A stretch of DNA of 64,000 nt from Owenia fusiformis (Eukaryota > Annelida > Polychaeta > Sabellida > Oweniidae): contig CAIIXF020000006.1 of the NCBI GenBank assembly GCA_903813345.2, positions 17,426,348-17,490,347 of the forward strand. The letters are read 5' to 3'. The translations under genes were made by a program, and so were the position numbers. Shown piece after piece: positions 13,740 through 26,205 of the stretch (position 1 is the first letter of the stretch; the number at the start of each line of letters is the position of its first letter). The notes under the pieces were generated by a model that worked only from the letters and a program-made list of their open reading frames with translations, had not been told where the DNA came from and did no database searches.

Positions 13740-15907
13740 TTGAAGGATCACATAGATTACCTTCATATATAAAGAAGCTTTTCTGATTTATTTATTGTCT
13801 GGTCCTTTGATCTTTGTATGTTTATTGGTTAGTTACCTCTGTGAAAAATATATTCCATTGTCTACTGAAGAAGAAGACTCTTAGATATTATTTAGTTCAT
13901 TGCATATGAAATGAAGGAATCTCACGGATGAGTGATGGATGTGTCAGTCGATTTTGTCATTATTTTCTATTTGTAAATTGTTTTAAAATGTGACTCATTT
14001 GATATTAGGAACCAAACTTTAAATATCATGGATTTTTCATGCACAATAAGGTCCAAACTATTTATGTTAAGCCAAACATGTTTCAAGAATTACCAGCTGC
14101 AAAAATATTTTTTGTCTTTTTAGCTCATTTTGCCTCTGTACAGACTATATACAGTACATATTGTATTACAAATTCATTGAATAAAAAATGATTGAATAAT
14201 AAGCAGTTCGGTTTATTCTTTTCCTGGGAACAAAATCTCACTATGGTAAAGCCTACAAATGTGAAAAAACAGTGGGAAGTCAAAATTAGTGCACACACTC
14301 GAAATTATAGCCAATTTTTTTCCTGAAATAACAGAAATTCAGTTATTCAATATCAAGTTGTGGAGAAATGGCAAACTGTTTGGCATTTTAAACCTGGGAT
14401 TGTTTATTTGTTATGCATAGGGCATGAGCTTTGTAGAAAGAAATAATCAGTTACTATCTCATAATAGGGATTTTAATTGCCATCTTAATGTGCGCTGAAT
14501 TAATAAGGTTAGGCTTTGAAAGAAATCATTTGAGCAAATATGTTACTATAAGATACACTAAAGAGTAAAAATTATTTTCATTGGTGCTGTTCACACAGTG
14601 GTATAAAGGGTGCTCCGCACACGTATGTTATTAAATCCTCATCTATCATTGGATAAATTAACACACGCACACTTTGGTCTATTGTTAAACCAACCAAAAT
14701 GTAATGAATAGAATTTATGATCCAGGCAGTCGAATATTAACCACTTCACGTGTGTGTAGGACATCATATTGACGTTTTTTTATTCCAAGTCATTTTTCTT
14801 CATTATATTTGCATAAAACCTCTAAGTAGATATTAGTAATTTTAAGTGGCGAGTCAAAAAATAATAACCTCTCGTCGCATTAACTTGTTTAATCTAAATT
14901 TTGTGACGGAAACCCATTAGAATTTAGCTGTGCAGAAGGCTAGTGAGGGGGAGGAACCCGGGGTCTAATTGATTTTATTGTCGTTTATTAATATGTGTGA
15001 ATAAACCAAATTAAAGACATAAATCGCACAGCCTTGAATGGGGATCATAATAAAGTAACGTGTGCTACCTATGAATGTATGTGTCACCGTGGTGACAAGT
15101 TTAAATACTGAATAGAGTATAAATTAGCAGAAAAACATAAAATGAATCAAATAGACATGAAACGCATACTCTTAATGCATTAAAAATGTCCCAAAATATC
15201 ATAGTTCATTCAAATTTTTGAGAGAACTGGTGTGAAATAAGCATGAGCAGACGACATTCAGAACACACGTCGTGTTTAATTAGCATGCCGTTCAGGTGAT
15301 TGGATCAGTATAATTAGTGCATTGAAGGCATGATACTCCATACAACCATGGTTACCAATACTTCATTACCAGCTATCAGTGCTAAACAGACTTTTAATTA
15401 AGAAACATGTGAAACGAAACAAATGGAACCGGGCCTACCGATGACAGACAACATATAAGAATTACAGAAAAATATGAGGATTAATAGACGATTATAGACA
15501 ACTATAAACGACTGATATAGGATTAATTTAGAAAATTAGCTTTTCCATTTAGCATAATGATTCTTTTAGAGGGTGAGTATGTTTTCTTATATTTTCTATC
15601 CTACCTTGAGCTTTTTAGTGCTTTTCATTGTCATACAGACTGTTTAAGTCTGATATACATGTGACGGTAAGAGGGGAAGGTGGTGATTAACTTTTCAATT
15701 CCATAGAATTCGCCTATTTAATGGTTTTCATATCTAATGAAGGATATTGAATATTGAGTACATGTACTTCCTGATCTTAGATCAAATTATTCAATAATAG
15801 AGGATTGTCCCATTCTAAGACTAAAGTCCTGAGGGATAGGACAGTATCAAGAAATGGTAACATCCATAAAATAAAGGTAGGTGCATACCATTAAAAAGAT
15901 TGAAGAT
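13740..15907. other. Intergenic; non-repetitive block at 14850-15560
   Basis: No exon is recognisable. The stretch 14850-15560 differs from its surroundings: no simple repeats, many TAAT/ATTA cores, CpG-containing words such as CTCGTCGC and GTGACGG, and mixed composition. That is what a conserved regulatory element often looks like. It is 14 kb upstream of the LMO first coding exon. Regulatory function is a guess. Confidence 0.25.
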
Positions 15908-16073
15908 ATGAAACCCATAAAATGGTTTTAATATACATTATCTTCCTTATATATCATCTATAACCTTATATAGCCTCATTGATTGTCTTAATCAAAAGTC
16001 GTGCATGAGTGACTAAGTTGTATTATATTATTGTCTTTCATGCCTGTGGTCAATAACATGTCAAAGAATATAT
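15908..16073 (+). repeat. Direct repeat copy 1 (about 165 bp)
   Basis: The block from AACCCATAAAATGG through TATCTTCCTTATATATCAT to GGTCAATAACATGTCA is repeated with roughly 80 percent identity at 17258-17415 in the same orientation. It is immediately followed by a family A end, GGCCCGTAGCC, at 16081. Confidence 0.8.
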
Positions 16074-17257
16074 TTACCAGGCCCGTAGCCAACGTTTTCT
16101 TGGAGGGGGCTATGGACCTGTGTGTTTAGTCTTTCAAATCTGAATGGTACAGCTTTGCATGAAGCCACATTCCCCTGAAGCCTGAAAAGACTAGTATTTG
16201 TGAAGATTCACTGTAAAAGCATTGAAAAGGGAATATTCCCTCATCCTACTAGTAAATTCCAACTTGGTTTTAAGATTACACTGTTGTAGAGGATGCCTTA
16301 GTTTTCAATTTTACAATATGATTCTTCAGGAGGGTGAATCATCATGATAAACCAGCTCATCTCTTTCCTTCTATCTGTCTTGTTGAAAACAGAAAGATAT
16401 GATGAGCATTAGAAAGCGGTTTAATATACTTTCTAATATATTCTAGATCTCAACCTGACATAAAGTATATACAGTTCCTATCATCCCTTATTCTCACGAC
16501 CAATTTGATTTTAAATTGAAATAATTTGTTCATTAAATTAAATTATTAAAAGTTTTAAATCTTGATGACCCCAACTCTTAAAATTAACTTTAAGGGAGGT
16601 GCTCGATTTCCTCATGAGAGGAGGTATTAGGTATAGGATTAATCAAAAACTATGGGGTTTCAAGAAAAATGTTCAAACTAAAGAACAAACAGGATGTGAT
16701 GAATATCAGAATAAGGATATACACCTCGTTAAATGAATATGTTATAGATGGACATACTAGTACTCTTCTATGTGATCTTGTTACTTTGATTGGGAAAGAA
16801 GAGAAGCTTGTGGTATACCTTAATAGGTCTGTTAGGTTCTGATAAGAATGACAAAAAGTAGTCTCTTCAAGGCCTTGTGATCACTTCCCACAGACCTCTG
16901 AAGTTTAATAGAAAGTGGGGAGGGGTATAGTGGGGAAGGAAGGGGGAGGGGGGGGGGTGCAGATACATCATATACTAAAAAATGATTTTATGTCACTATC
17001 ACAAGTGGTGATGAAACAAATTGTAGGTGGTGACAAAAAAATTTAGCATTGCAATATGTAACACTATGAATTTGTACCTTGATGTTGTTCAATGTCTGTA
17101 AGAAATGGCAGGTAGTGAAAAATTGCATTTTATACCTCATTATCAGGTTGAGAGGAGACAGTGGCACCTGTGTGCCCTGTCCATATGAGTGGTAGGGTGG
17201 GGCAAGTCAAGGTGAATGTACAGCTTCTATTTGAAATTAATGACATGAATCAAAACT

Positions 17258-17415
17258 GAGAACCCATAAAAAATTTAATCTGTATTATCTTCCTTATATA
17301 TCATTTATGACCATATATAGCCCTATTATCATAGTCATAGGTCATACTTGAGTGATTTAGTTGTATTTTATTATGGTGTAACATGCCTTTGGTCAATGAC
17401 ATGTCATAAAATCTT
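17258..17415 (+). repeat. Direct repeat copy 2 (about 160 bp)
   Basis: Matches 15908-16073 over its length, with GTATTATCTTCCTTATATAT, TATATAGCC and TTTGGTCAATGACATGTCA. The two copies are 1.35 kb apart. The DNA between them is unique except for a G run near 16935-16950. Confidence 0.8.
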
Positions 17416-19471
17416 CTTTTTTTTATAAATTAATGGATGGAATTATCTTGCTAGTCGTATTGTGTGCCTTCTCTCACCATTACACATACTCATGTGTCTT
17501 GTGTAGGTAGGCATGTTGGGTAGGAGGGGGGGGAGTCAGTATTGCTGATAGATGATATACAAGCTTATTTTGATGTTGAATTTATTTTTGGCTTTTATGA
17601 TATCTTTTGTTAGATGATAAAAGCCTCCTAAACCATATTAACAAGAAAAGATAACAGGATCATGAATCTTAGAGATGAAAACTTCAAACATAATAAACAG
17701 CATACATGATGGTCATGCTCTAGAGCAAAACAGAAGAGAAACAAAATACCTATTGAGATAAAAAGAAATAATGGATTTTAACATTAGATAAAAGGTGTCA
17801 ATATGAAAGAGAACAGCGACAAGAACATAGAAGGCTTAGTTCAAAGTTCATTAATTGATGTGATAATCAGTAGGGAAATCCTAACATATAATTGCAGAAT
17901 AAAATACATGCCATTCATTTTTTGGCTATGATCTCATAATGAGTAGACTATTATATCTTTGTGTGGTTTAATCAGCCTGTCATTGAAGTCTTTAATTAAA
18001 TAGAATTGATAGATAACTAGCACGAATCTCATATTTGCGTGTGATTAGGAGAATATTCCTTGTTGTCTTGTACATGGTTCATCTGAGAAAAGTTGCTTCA
18101 AATGTAGTCTAGGTATAAGCCCTGGTGACCCTCCCCCTCCCCACTACACACGTCCCACTGTGTGAGAAGGTGTGTAGTCAAGTTATGAGAGGGGGGACAC
18201 AGTTACCATTACTTTTGCACTTTCTACTTTTAAAAAGTTGAATGTGAATTTTTAATAGATGTCATGTTAGTTCTATTGTTACATAATGCACAAATTAAAG
18301 TGGTAATACATGAATAATGATACATAAATGAATGATATTGTATGGAAAGTGCCCCAGAAAATTCCTTTATGGATTATATTTTGCAAGCCAGGGTATGTCC
18401 AGGGTGTGTCCATCTTTTAATTGCGAAGTACAGGACAAACTATATCTCAAAGATGTAATAACAGATAGATGTAATTTTCTGAATCTAATACATTTATTTA
18501 TTTCTTGATTCAATCAGTTTTCAATTCAATTAATTGATTCATTTCTTAAATGTCCACACTCTGATGTGTCTTCCTGCTTTCAACTAATGGGATCAGATAG
18601 TATATTCACTGCGGGACAGTTATAATTTAATATGGAAACATTACCCGATCCATCAAAGTAATACCGACAAATAATCAAACTAATGAAAAACTAATGAAAT
18701 TGTATAAATCCTATTATACTAATGTATATAAAACGTAATAAGACGTTCAAACAGGAATATTCTAGGAAATTAAGTACGTTGTCTCATTTCCTTGTTCAAT
18801 ATTCTGACCTATTGGTGATGATCGAGAAAAAAAAAACGATTCAGATGATATTCATTAATTTACCAGATTCAAAGACATAGATGATACTTGTCTTGTCATT
18901 TGAAATACAACCATGAAGTATGGTATCAATAATGTATTGTTTTTTAATAGACCACATGAAGGACATTTTTTGTAATTATTGAAAATCACATTTTCAATCA
19001 AAACAAAAAACTCTTAAAATTTGCATGCTCTTTGTCTACTCCAAGCCATAATACAAATCAAATCAAATCAAATTATCGAGTATTTGTGTTGAAGATAACA
19101 ATGTTTCTTGTAAGTACAGTATGTGAGTAAATCAACTTTTAAAAATTTTGGGTCCCAATTTTGAAATTTTAGGGCCCAATCCTAAAGTTTTTGGCCCCTT
19201 TTCTTTTTGGGTGCAATTTCTAATGCCCTAAAATCTTTTTGGGCCACTAGCCCCCTATGAGAATGGCCTGATAGAGAAAATAAAAGCCTTGAAAAAGGAT
19301 GCATACAATTTCTGATATAAGAGATATCTTAAGATTTTGATCTCAGTTTATTATTTTAAAGCATTGCATTGATTACTGCCATCTATTGATAGGTTGTTTA
19401 ATTTATTGATTTTGATTAATTAAAAAAGATGTAATGCAAGGCCAGTAATACATTTATAAAAACTACAAAAA
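17416..19471. other. Intergenic, no gene seen
   Basis: AT-rich DNA with a decayed repeat at 19135-19265 made of TTTTGGGTCCCAATTTT, TTTTAGGGCCCAATCC and TTTTTGGGCC steps. No protein family is recognisable. Confidence 0.5.
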
Positions 19472-19850
19472 GCTTGCAGTAGCGGAGTTCATATGTCCCA
19501 TAGACTTGCAGTGGCATAGTTCATATGTCCTATAGACTTGCAGTGGCATAGTTCATATATCCCATAGACTTGCAGTGGCATAGTTCATATGTCCCATAGA
19601 CTTGCAGTGGCATAGTTCATATGTCCCATAGGCTTGCAGTGGCATAGTTCATGTATACCATAGGCTTGCAGTGACATAGTTCATATATACCAAAGGCTTG
19701 CAGTGGCATAGTTCATGTATACCATAGGCTTGCAGTGGCATAGTTCATGTATACCATAGGCTTGCAGTGACATAGTTCATGTATACCATAGGCTTGCAGT
19801 GGCATAGTTCATGTGTCCCATAGGCTTGCAGTAGTAATATTCATGTGTCA
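19472..19850. repeat. 32-bp minisatellite
   Basis: Twelve units of TTGCAGTGGCATAGTTCAT followed by ATGTCCCATAGAC or GTATACCATAGGC. The first half carries ATGTCCCATAGAC and the second half mainly GTATACCATAGGC, a gradient of variants typical of local unit turnover. Confidence 0.9.
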
Positions 19851-20629
19851 TATTCTATGATTATACAAGTCAGCTAGCAGTGGGAGAGTATTCTCAGCCT
19901 TAACTTAAGACCTTTGGTCAGCATGGGCCCAAAGTAAAAGTTCAAAATTATGTTGTCACGAATATGTTATAGTATACTTATTACTTTCTCATTTCCTCTC
20001 AGAACAGGAAGAGCTTTTCATAATGGGAATCATATATGTGACCTTCTCATAAATTCTTCATATTCTATGGTTTCAAGTGACATATTATTTCATTAAATGT
20101 TGCCATGGAAATGAGGGACGGTGTGAAATCAAAATCATTTTGTAATCATATGTACTAAGCTGTGAAATGATACCTATGACTTGACAAGAATGGTTTCATT
20201 CTGATATATGAATTAACTCGTTGATATTACATGTATATTACTGTAACCCTTGAAATATTCACTTGGGATTATTTTGTAGTATTTTTTCAAAATGCAATGA
20301 TTAGTACTGGTCAGAATTAGTAAATTGTTAAGGTTAATTTTGCAAAAATAAGTGGATATATGGTAGCACAAAGTTAGTTTATTAAACTTTGTCTGATGAC
20401 AAATGCTCATTTCATTATGTTAAACTATAATTTGGATAAGGTTCAGTATTCAGTATCTTTGTACTAACCAAGTAATATAACATAGAGTTCATGTATATAT
20501 CTTTTTTAACTTAGCTGGTTTATAACGTTTATTGACGTATTGTATCATAACATGATTACATTGGTCATAGATTGATTGAAATCACTGAAAACTAATAAAT
20601 ACTTTTATCCTATGCCAAGTAGAGTTTTA
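19851..20629. other. Intergenic, no gene seen
   Basis: AT-rich. The - strand open frame at 20213-20410 has no recognisable features. Confidence 0.5.
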
Positions 20630-20998
20630 GGGAGATAAGTTGGTAAGACATATCCCGTATCCTGATTTTGAGGTTTCCATATCCAGAACCTCCATATCTC
20701 CCGCCATATCTCCTGCTTCGGTGCATATCTTCCCGCTTCAGTACATATCTTCCCGCTTCCGGTAAGTAGTGGAAATGCAATAAAATGACTTTGCATATGA
20801 ATGATTTGTTTATTTTTACACTTTGAACTATTGAAATGGCCATATGCCCCTGGAAACGCTAATTAGTATAGGATAAAGCAGTTAGGTACGATCAGTTTGG
20901 ATATTGGGTTCATCCCTACGGTCCCTAAAGGTGGATATGGATATCTCCCTCTGGATAAACCCATATCCAAAACCTCCCAGTATGTAACCCTTATTTAT
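20630..20998. repeat. Dispersed repeat family B, copy 1
   Basis: The part 20872-20998 (from GATAAAGCAGTTAGGTACG through TTTGGATATTGGGTTCATC to AACCTCCCAGTATGTAACC) matches the reverse complement of 56200-56353, inside the first lectin gene. The preceding 20630-20770 has a tandem of CATATCTTCCCGCTTC words and CATATCC/CCATATC words of the same flavour. One frame reads MDIGFIP..GYLPLDKP in both copies, but the copies differ by indels, so I call it a repeat and not a gene. Confidence 0.7.
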
Positions 20999-20999
20999 T

Positions 21000-22295
21000 G
21001 GGAGGAATATGAGATTGATATACAGGGCAGATATGATACAGGGGCGAATATAATACCCATATTCAGTACCAAACAAGAAATAAGTATTTTATACCATAAT
21101 ATTGAACGATTTAAGTGTATCACTATTAACTATTAGGATTATGAAATATCAAATGATAATCAACAAAAAAAACAATAAATGTATGGTTTTCATGAAATTT
21201 TAATTGATAAGGATTTCACATTATAATTAACATTTAACAACTTTAAAAAATTAGAGGAAATGTTTGATGAGGAGTTTTTGGGGATATGAGTTATATTATA
21301 TATTTGAGGTAATAATAAATAGTGTGCACTTAAAAGGATATCATTCTCCCAATTGGAGAGTCTAGGAGTCTAGTAAAGATTGAACTAGGTACTAATTTGG
21401 GCTATATTTGCAAGAATTGGTGATTAAAAACAAACAGTATACTGATAGGTTTTTCAATCAAAACCACAAGCAAACTGCATGGTGAAAATGTAAGTATGCT
21501 CTCATTTGTCAAGTCCATCAGTGACACGCTGCGCCTTAAATGCGGAATCAAATATGTAGAGGTTTATCAAAAATTGTTTTATTTTAAGAAATCCCATTCA
21601 AATATAGTGTCATCATGCCTATTCTTAAAAACTTTTCTATTCAGAGAAATAGAAAGGTTTTTATGTATTCATTGCAATTTATCTATCAAAGTGGATATAA
21701 TCTTTCATTGAAATGGCACATTTAAATTAAGAATTAAAATGATCGGTATTCACTGTCATATTTATCAACAAACAAAAACAGGTCACATGATAAAAATATC
21801 CTTCTATGACGTTTTGTGTTCATTGGGCAAATGTATCATCTGTACTAGTGATTATTTCTTACATTTTGATGATATCCTTCAAGAATGAGTCCCTTGTATA
21901 CATAAATATTTTAACCTAGTTTAGTTGACTGCATTGTCACTGGCCCCATATAGATGTGACACAGATGTGAGCCATGTGACACAGATTTGAGCCATGTGAC
22001 ACAGATGTGAGCCATGTGACACACATTTGAAGATGATACAGATATAAAAGACAAATACACTAATACAGGTTGTAAGACAATCTCTTTCGTCCATGTTATA
22101 TGCATTTTTTTTATATTAGGGATCATCTCATGACATGTGCATAAAATAAAGGCACATTTATTTTATTGTCAATAAATTGTAGGACTCAATGAATGGGTAC
22201 TATGTTCTGTATACCCATAGTAGTCCTTTTTATTGAAATAGTCTAAGAACAAAACATAACAATTATTTTATTTTTGAAATCATAGAATCATATAT
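21000..22295. other. Intergenic, with a 20-bp repeat at 21948-22032
   Basis: Four copies of GTGACACAGATGTGAGCCAT lie at 21948-22032. Open frames at 21496-21711 (+) and 21911-22126 (-) have no recognisable domain; the latter runs through the short repeat. Confidence 0.6.
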
Positions 22296-23101
22296 AGCGA
22301 GATCAATAGTGCAAGAAAACAGGCAAACAGTTCATTCATGGAACGAAGCATGAAACTTTCCACATATCATCAGAATACCATTCCCTTTGATTTAAGAGCC
22401 AGAGCCAGTTTTGAGGTCCACTAGTATGGTCAAAAAATAGAAAGTACCCCCTCCCACCATATCCCATGGGGGTGGGGAGATATAGGAATATTTTTTTCAT
22501 AAAAAAATTCTTTGAATATGGTCATACTACAGTTTTAGTGTGCTATTTTCATGGTAAAGAAATTTTGCAAACATAACAAGATGATTTATCATTGATTTCC
22601 ATCATTGTTAAAGACTAATCATGGGCGACGCCCACTTTTCATACCTTAAACATTTAGGTTATTAAATCTCTATCATGGGTTGAACAAATGAATGTAATTC
22701 AGTTTTCTGGATAACACCAGATACCTTTTTGATGTTAGGTGCTATAATTAATCTTAGCATTTGACTTTTTAAAGGCTTACACCATATCACAACCCTGTTT
22801 AGAAGAAGAAAGCAAGCAACAAATGTCCCAGATCTACAACATGTATCCACTATTCTATGTACATGTATGTCGAGTCTCTATTTTCTCCTGAAGAGAACCT
22901 ATGCTACAGATACAACTTTCCAGAATTGAGATGATGATGTGCCTAAACAGTTTAATGAATGGTGTGCTGACCAACAGAATGTACCAGTACCAGTGAACAT
23001 TTAGGCTATTAAACCTCTTTCATGGTTTGAACCGGAACCAGAAGGGCCGCCACAGTCACAGCCTGAAGTCTCTAAATTCTCAAGAGAGCCTATACTACAT
23101 A

Positions 23102-23402
23102 CACAGCTGTCCAGAATCTAGATAATGAAGTGATAAACAGTTTGATGAATGGTGTGCTGACCAACAGAATGTACCAGTCTTTAAGTTTTGGTTTCCGATT
23201 ATTTGAATCGAAATACTGTGCCTTAACTAAGTGTGGGCTATCAGAGAGGGAAATTTCCCTCTTTATCTCCAGTCAATTAGCAATCTTATCACCTGTTTTT
23301 TTGTTTCTTGACCTTGTCAATATGCTTGCTGAGTACCAGTTCAGTATATCATCAGAACTCAAAGTTCAAAAATGGATAGCTTTTGGAAAAGTAAAAAATT
23401 AG
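23102..23402 (+). pseudogene. Decayed repeat-protein coding relic, left arm
   Basis: A 90-codon frame is open at 23130-23402, but comparison with the sister relic on the - strand at 24868-25134 shows this copy has lost one base near 23130 (GTGATAAACAG versus GTGCTTAAACAG). In the frame of the sister copy it reads KQFDEWCADQQNVPVFKFWF, then a stop, then IEILCL and REGNFPLYLQS. That pattern recalls an unnamed family of repeat-associated proteins common in marine invertebrates (an FW..Y..M...L.F.R..REG.W.L.L pattern). The family match is from memory and not certain. The open frame is therefore a by-product of a frameshift and not a gene. Confidence 0.55.
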
Positions 23403-24407
23403 AAATATCTCACTTCCCATGAAATTGCAGCTGCCCTTTGACATGGTAGGACTATGTGTCTCCCCTTATTTCATGCTCCCACAGGTTCAGACACTACACC
23501 AGCAAAGGCTGGAAAAATGATTTGGGTGCCAGTGTAGAAAACATTGCCCCAAGCTTCAGATGCATGCCAAATGCTAGTAAAATGCAGGGATTGTAATGGA
23601 CATGACACCTAGCTCAGTGATACTGATAATAGAGTGTTGAAGTGATTAAATGCACAAAATAGGTAAATTTCCTATCCATAATAGAAGACTCATTAACTTG
23701 TAATTTAACATGTTGATAAAGTGGGCGTCGCCCTCGGTCAAGCTTTAATAATGAATATCCATGAGAAATACGGATGCAATGTTGAAAATGGATTTTAAAC
23801 ACTGAAAATAACATACTAAAAATGAATATAGATCATATTAAAAAAAAATCAACAAAAAATACTTCCCTCCCCTCCCCCCAGGATTTGATGGGAGGAGGCA
23901 TTTGCAATTTTTCAGATCTCATCAGGACACCATTCCCTTTGATTTAAGTGCCAGAGCCATTTTTGTGGTTCACTAGAATGACAAAAAAGCACTTGCATCT
24001 TTTTGTTGAGCACTGTTGTTTGCAGCTGCATTTTACTAGCATTTGGCATGCATCTGATGCATTTTCCACACTGGCACCCAAATTATTTTCCCAGCCTTTG
24101 TGGTAAAGGATTCCCAACTCAATTGTGAGGGTGAAGCGAGGACTGACATAGGTATAATTGTCTGGAACCAACTTATGCAACTTATGGTGGGATGTTCACA
24201 ATTTGAGTTGTTTTCTTTGTGAACATTTCTTGTCTTGCAGCATTTACAGTTATTTCATTGCTGTCTCTATTGTATAAAATCACAACAAAACATTCAATGA
24301 TTGGACTCCAGATATAGTGTCTGAACCTGTTGGGACATGAAATAAGGGGAGACACATAGTCCTACCATGTCAAAGGCAGCTGCAATTTCACGGGAAGTGA
24401 GATATTT

Positions 24408-24720
24408 CTAATTTTTTACTTTTCCAAAAGCTATCCATTTTTGAACTTTGAGTTCTGATGATATACTGAACTGGTACTCAGCAAGCATATTGACAAGGTC
24501 AAAAAACGAAAAACCAGGTGACAAGCTTGCTAATTGACTGGAGATAAAGAGGGAAATTTCCCTCTCTGATAGCCCACACTTAGTTAAGGCACAGTATTTC
24601 GATTCAAATAATCGGAAACCAAAACTTAAAGACTGGTACATTCTGTTGGTCAGCACACCATTCATCAAACTGTTTATCACTTCATTATCTAGATTCTGGA
24701 CAGCTGTGTATGTAGTATAG
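24408..24720 (-). pseudogene. Decayed repeat-protein coding relic, right arm copy B
   Basis: Inverted counterpart of 23102-23402, differing at only a few residues over the 90-codon open frame (24408-24680). It shares the one-base loss, so the frameshift predates the inverted duplication. It sits just downstream, in its own direction, of the less decayed relic at 24868-25134. Confidence 0.55.
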
Positions 24721-24867
24721 GCTCTCTTGAGAATTTAGAGACTGCAGGCTGTAACTGTGGCGGCCCTTCTGGTTCTGGTTCAACTCATGAAAGAAGTTTA
24801 ATAGCCTAAATGTTCAGCATATAAAAAGTGGGCGTCGCCCATGACTAGTCTTTAACAACTATGAAAA

Positions 24868-25134
24868 TTAAAGAGAAACCATCTGGAAATAAAGAGGAAA
24901 ATTCTCCTGCCCTATAGCCCTCACATAGTCAAGGCACAGTATTTCAATTTGAATAATCAGAAACCAAAGCTTGAAGACTGGTACATTCTGTTGGTCAGCA
25001 CAGCATTCATCAAGGAGTTTAGGCACTTGGTCAGCACACCATTCATCAAACTGTTTAAGCACATCATCATCTAAATTCTGGACAGTTGTGTCTATAGCAT
25101 AGGTTCTCTTCAGGAGAGTATAGAGACTCGACAT
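24868..25134 (-). pseudogene. Decayed repeat-protein coding relic, right arm copy C
   Basis: This copy keeps the probable original frame for 88 codons: TYAIDTTVQNLDDDVLKQFD, a WCADQ motif used twice (a small internal duplication WCADQVPKLLDE / CCADQQNVPVFK), then LWFLIIQIEILCLDYVRAI and FPLYFQ. It is followed by a stop and the GGGCGACGCCC module. The left arm has only a truncated version near 22900-22970. I recognise no catalytic motif. Confidence 0.5.
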
Positions 25135-25774
25135 ACATGTACATAGAATAGTGGATACATGTTGTAGATCTGGGACATTTGTTGCTTGCTTTCTTCTTCT
25201 AAACAGGGGTGTGATATGGTCTAAGCCTTTAAGAAGTCAAATGCAAAGATCAATTATAGCACCTTACATCAAAAGGGTATCTGGTGTTATCCAGAAAACT
25301 GAATTACATTCATTTGTTCAACCAATGATAGAGATTTGATAACCTAAATGTTCAAGGTATGAAAAGTGGGCGTCGCTCATGATTAGTCTTTAACAATGAT
25401 GAAAATCGATGATAAATCATCTTGTTATGTTTGCAAAATTTCTTTACCATGAAAATAGCACTCTAAAACTGTAGTATGACCATATTCAAAGAAATTTTTT
25501 TATGAAAAAAATATTTCGATATCTCCGCACCCCCATGGGATTTGGTGGGAGGGGGTACTTACTATTTTTTGATCATTCTAGTGGACCACAAAAATGGCTC
25601 TGGCTCTTAAATCAAAGGGAATGGTATTCTGATGATATGTGGAAAGTTTCACGCTTCGTTCCATGAATGAACTATTTTTGCACTATTGATCTCGCTAATA
25701 TTGTGAGAGATAATGCAAATACGGGGTATTACCTTAAAATATCACATGCTCTCTCTGAACCTGGTACAAATCCT

Positions 25775-26205
25775 GTATCATGTATTGTAATGCATTGCAT
25801 TGTTTTGGTTTGGTTTGTATTATATTGTATGTATTGTATTGTATTGGTTTGGTATGATTTGTATTATATTGTATGTATTATAATTCATTGCATTATATTG
25901 ATTTGGTTTGTTTTATTTTATATTGTATGTATTGTAATGCATTGCATTGTATTTGTTTGGTTTGTATTATATTGTATGTATTGTAATGCATTACATTGTA
26001 TTTGTTTGACTTGTATTATATTGTATGTATTGTAATGCATTGCATTGTATTGGTTTGGTTTGTATAATGTTGTAATGTATTGCATTGGTTTGGTTTGTAT
26101 TATATTGTATGTATTGTATTGTATTGGTTTGATATGGTTTGTATTATATTGTATTGTATTGTAGTATATTGTATTGTATTATATTGTATTGGTTTGTATT
26201 ATTGA
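25775..26205. repeat. Tandem repeat of TATTGTATGTATTGTAATGC type
   Basis: Irregular units of about 40-60 bp combine TTGGTTTGGTTTGTATTATA, TTGTATGTATTGTA and ATGCATTGCATTG. The + strand frame (25667-26035) is open and yields a Cys/Tyr/Ile/Val repeat peptide, a consequence of composition. The array abuts the right end of the inverted-repeat composite. Confidence 0.85.

Larger units (their letters stand above)
22296..25696. mobile_element. 3.4 kb inverted-repeat composite of a decayed element
   Basis: The outer ends AGCGAGATCAATAGTGCA (22296) and its reverse complement (ending 25696) bound two long inverted arms, about 22296-23600 and 24000-25696. Within the arms the order is the same: a CCATTCCCTTTGATTTAAG end module, a pyrimidine/purine G-run module, a palindromic GGGCGACGCCC module, and coding relics. 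The end module is also present in the spacer at about 23850-23985. The GGGCGACGCCC module occurs at 22625, 23722, 24829 and 25366. The left arm lacks about 190 bp present in the right arm (24110-24300) and part of the coding relic at 24868-25134. The structure could be a foldback transposon or two copies inserted head to head. Confidence 0.8.

Noticed and set aside
23130-23402. A conserved 90-codon gene present twice in inverted orientation
   Set aside because: Similarity comes from the DNA-level inverted duplication. Comparison with 24868-25134 shows a one-base loss that shifted the frame before duplication.
25667-26035. 122-codon frame rich in Cys, Tyr and Ile
   Set aside because: It is a translation of the TATTGTATG tandem repeat; the residue pattern follows the DNA period.
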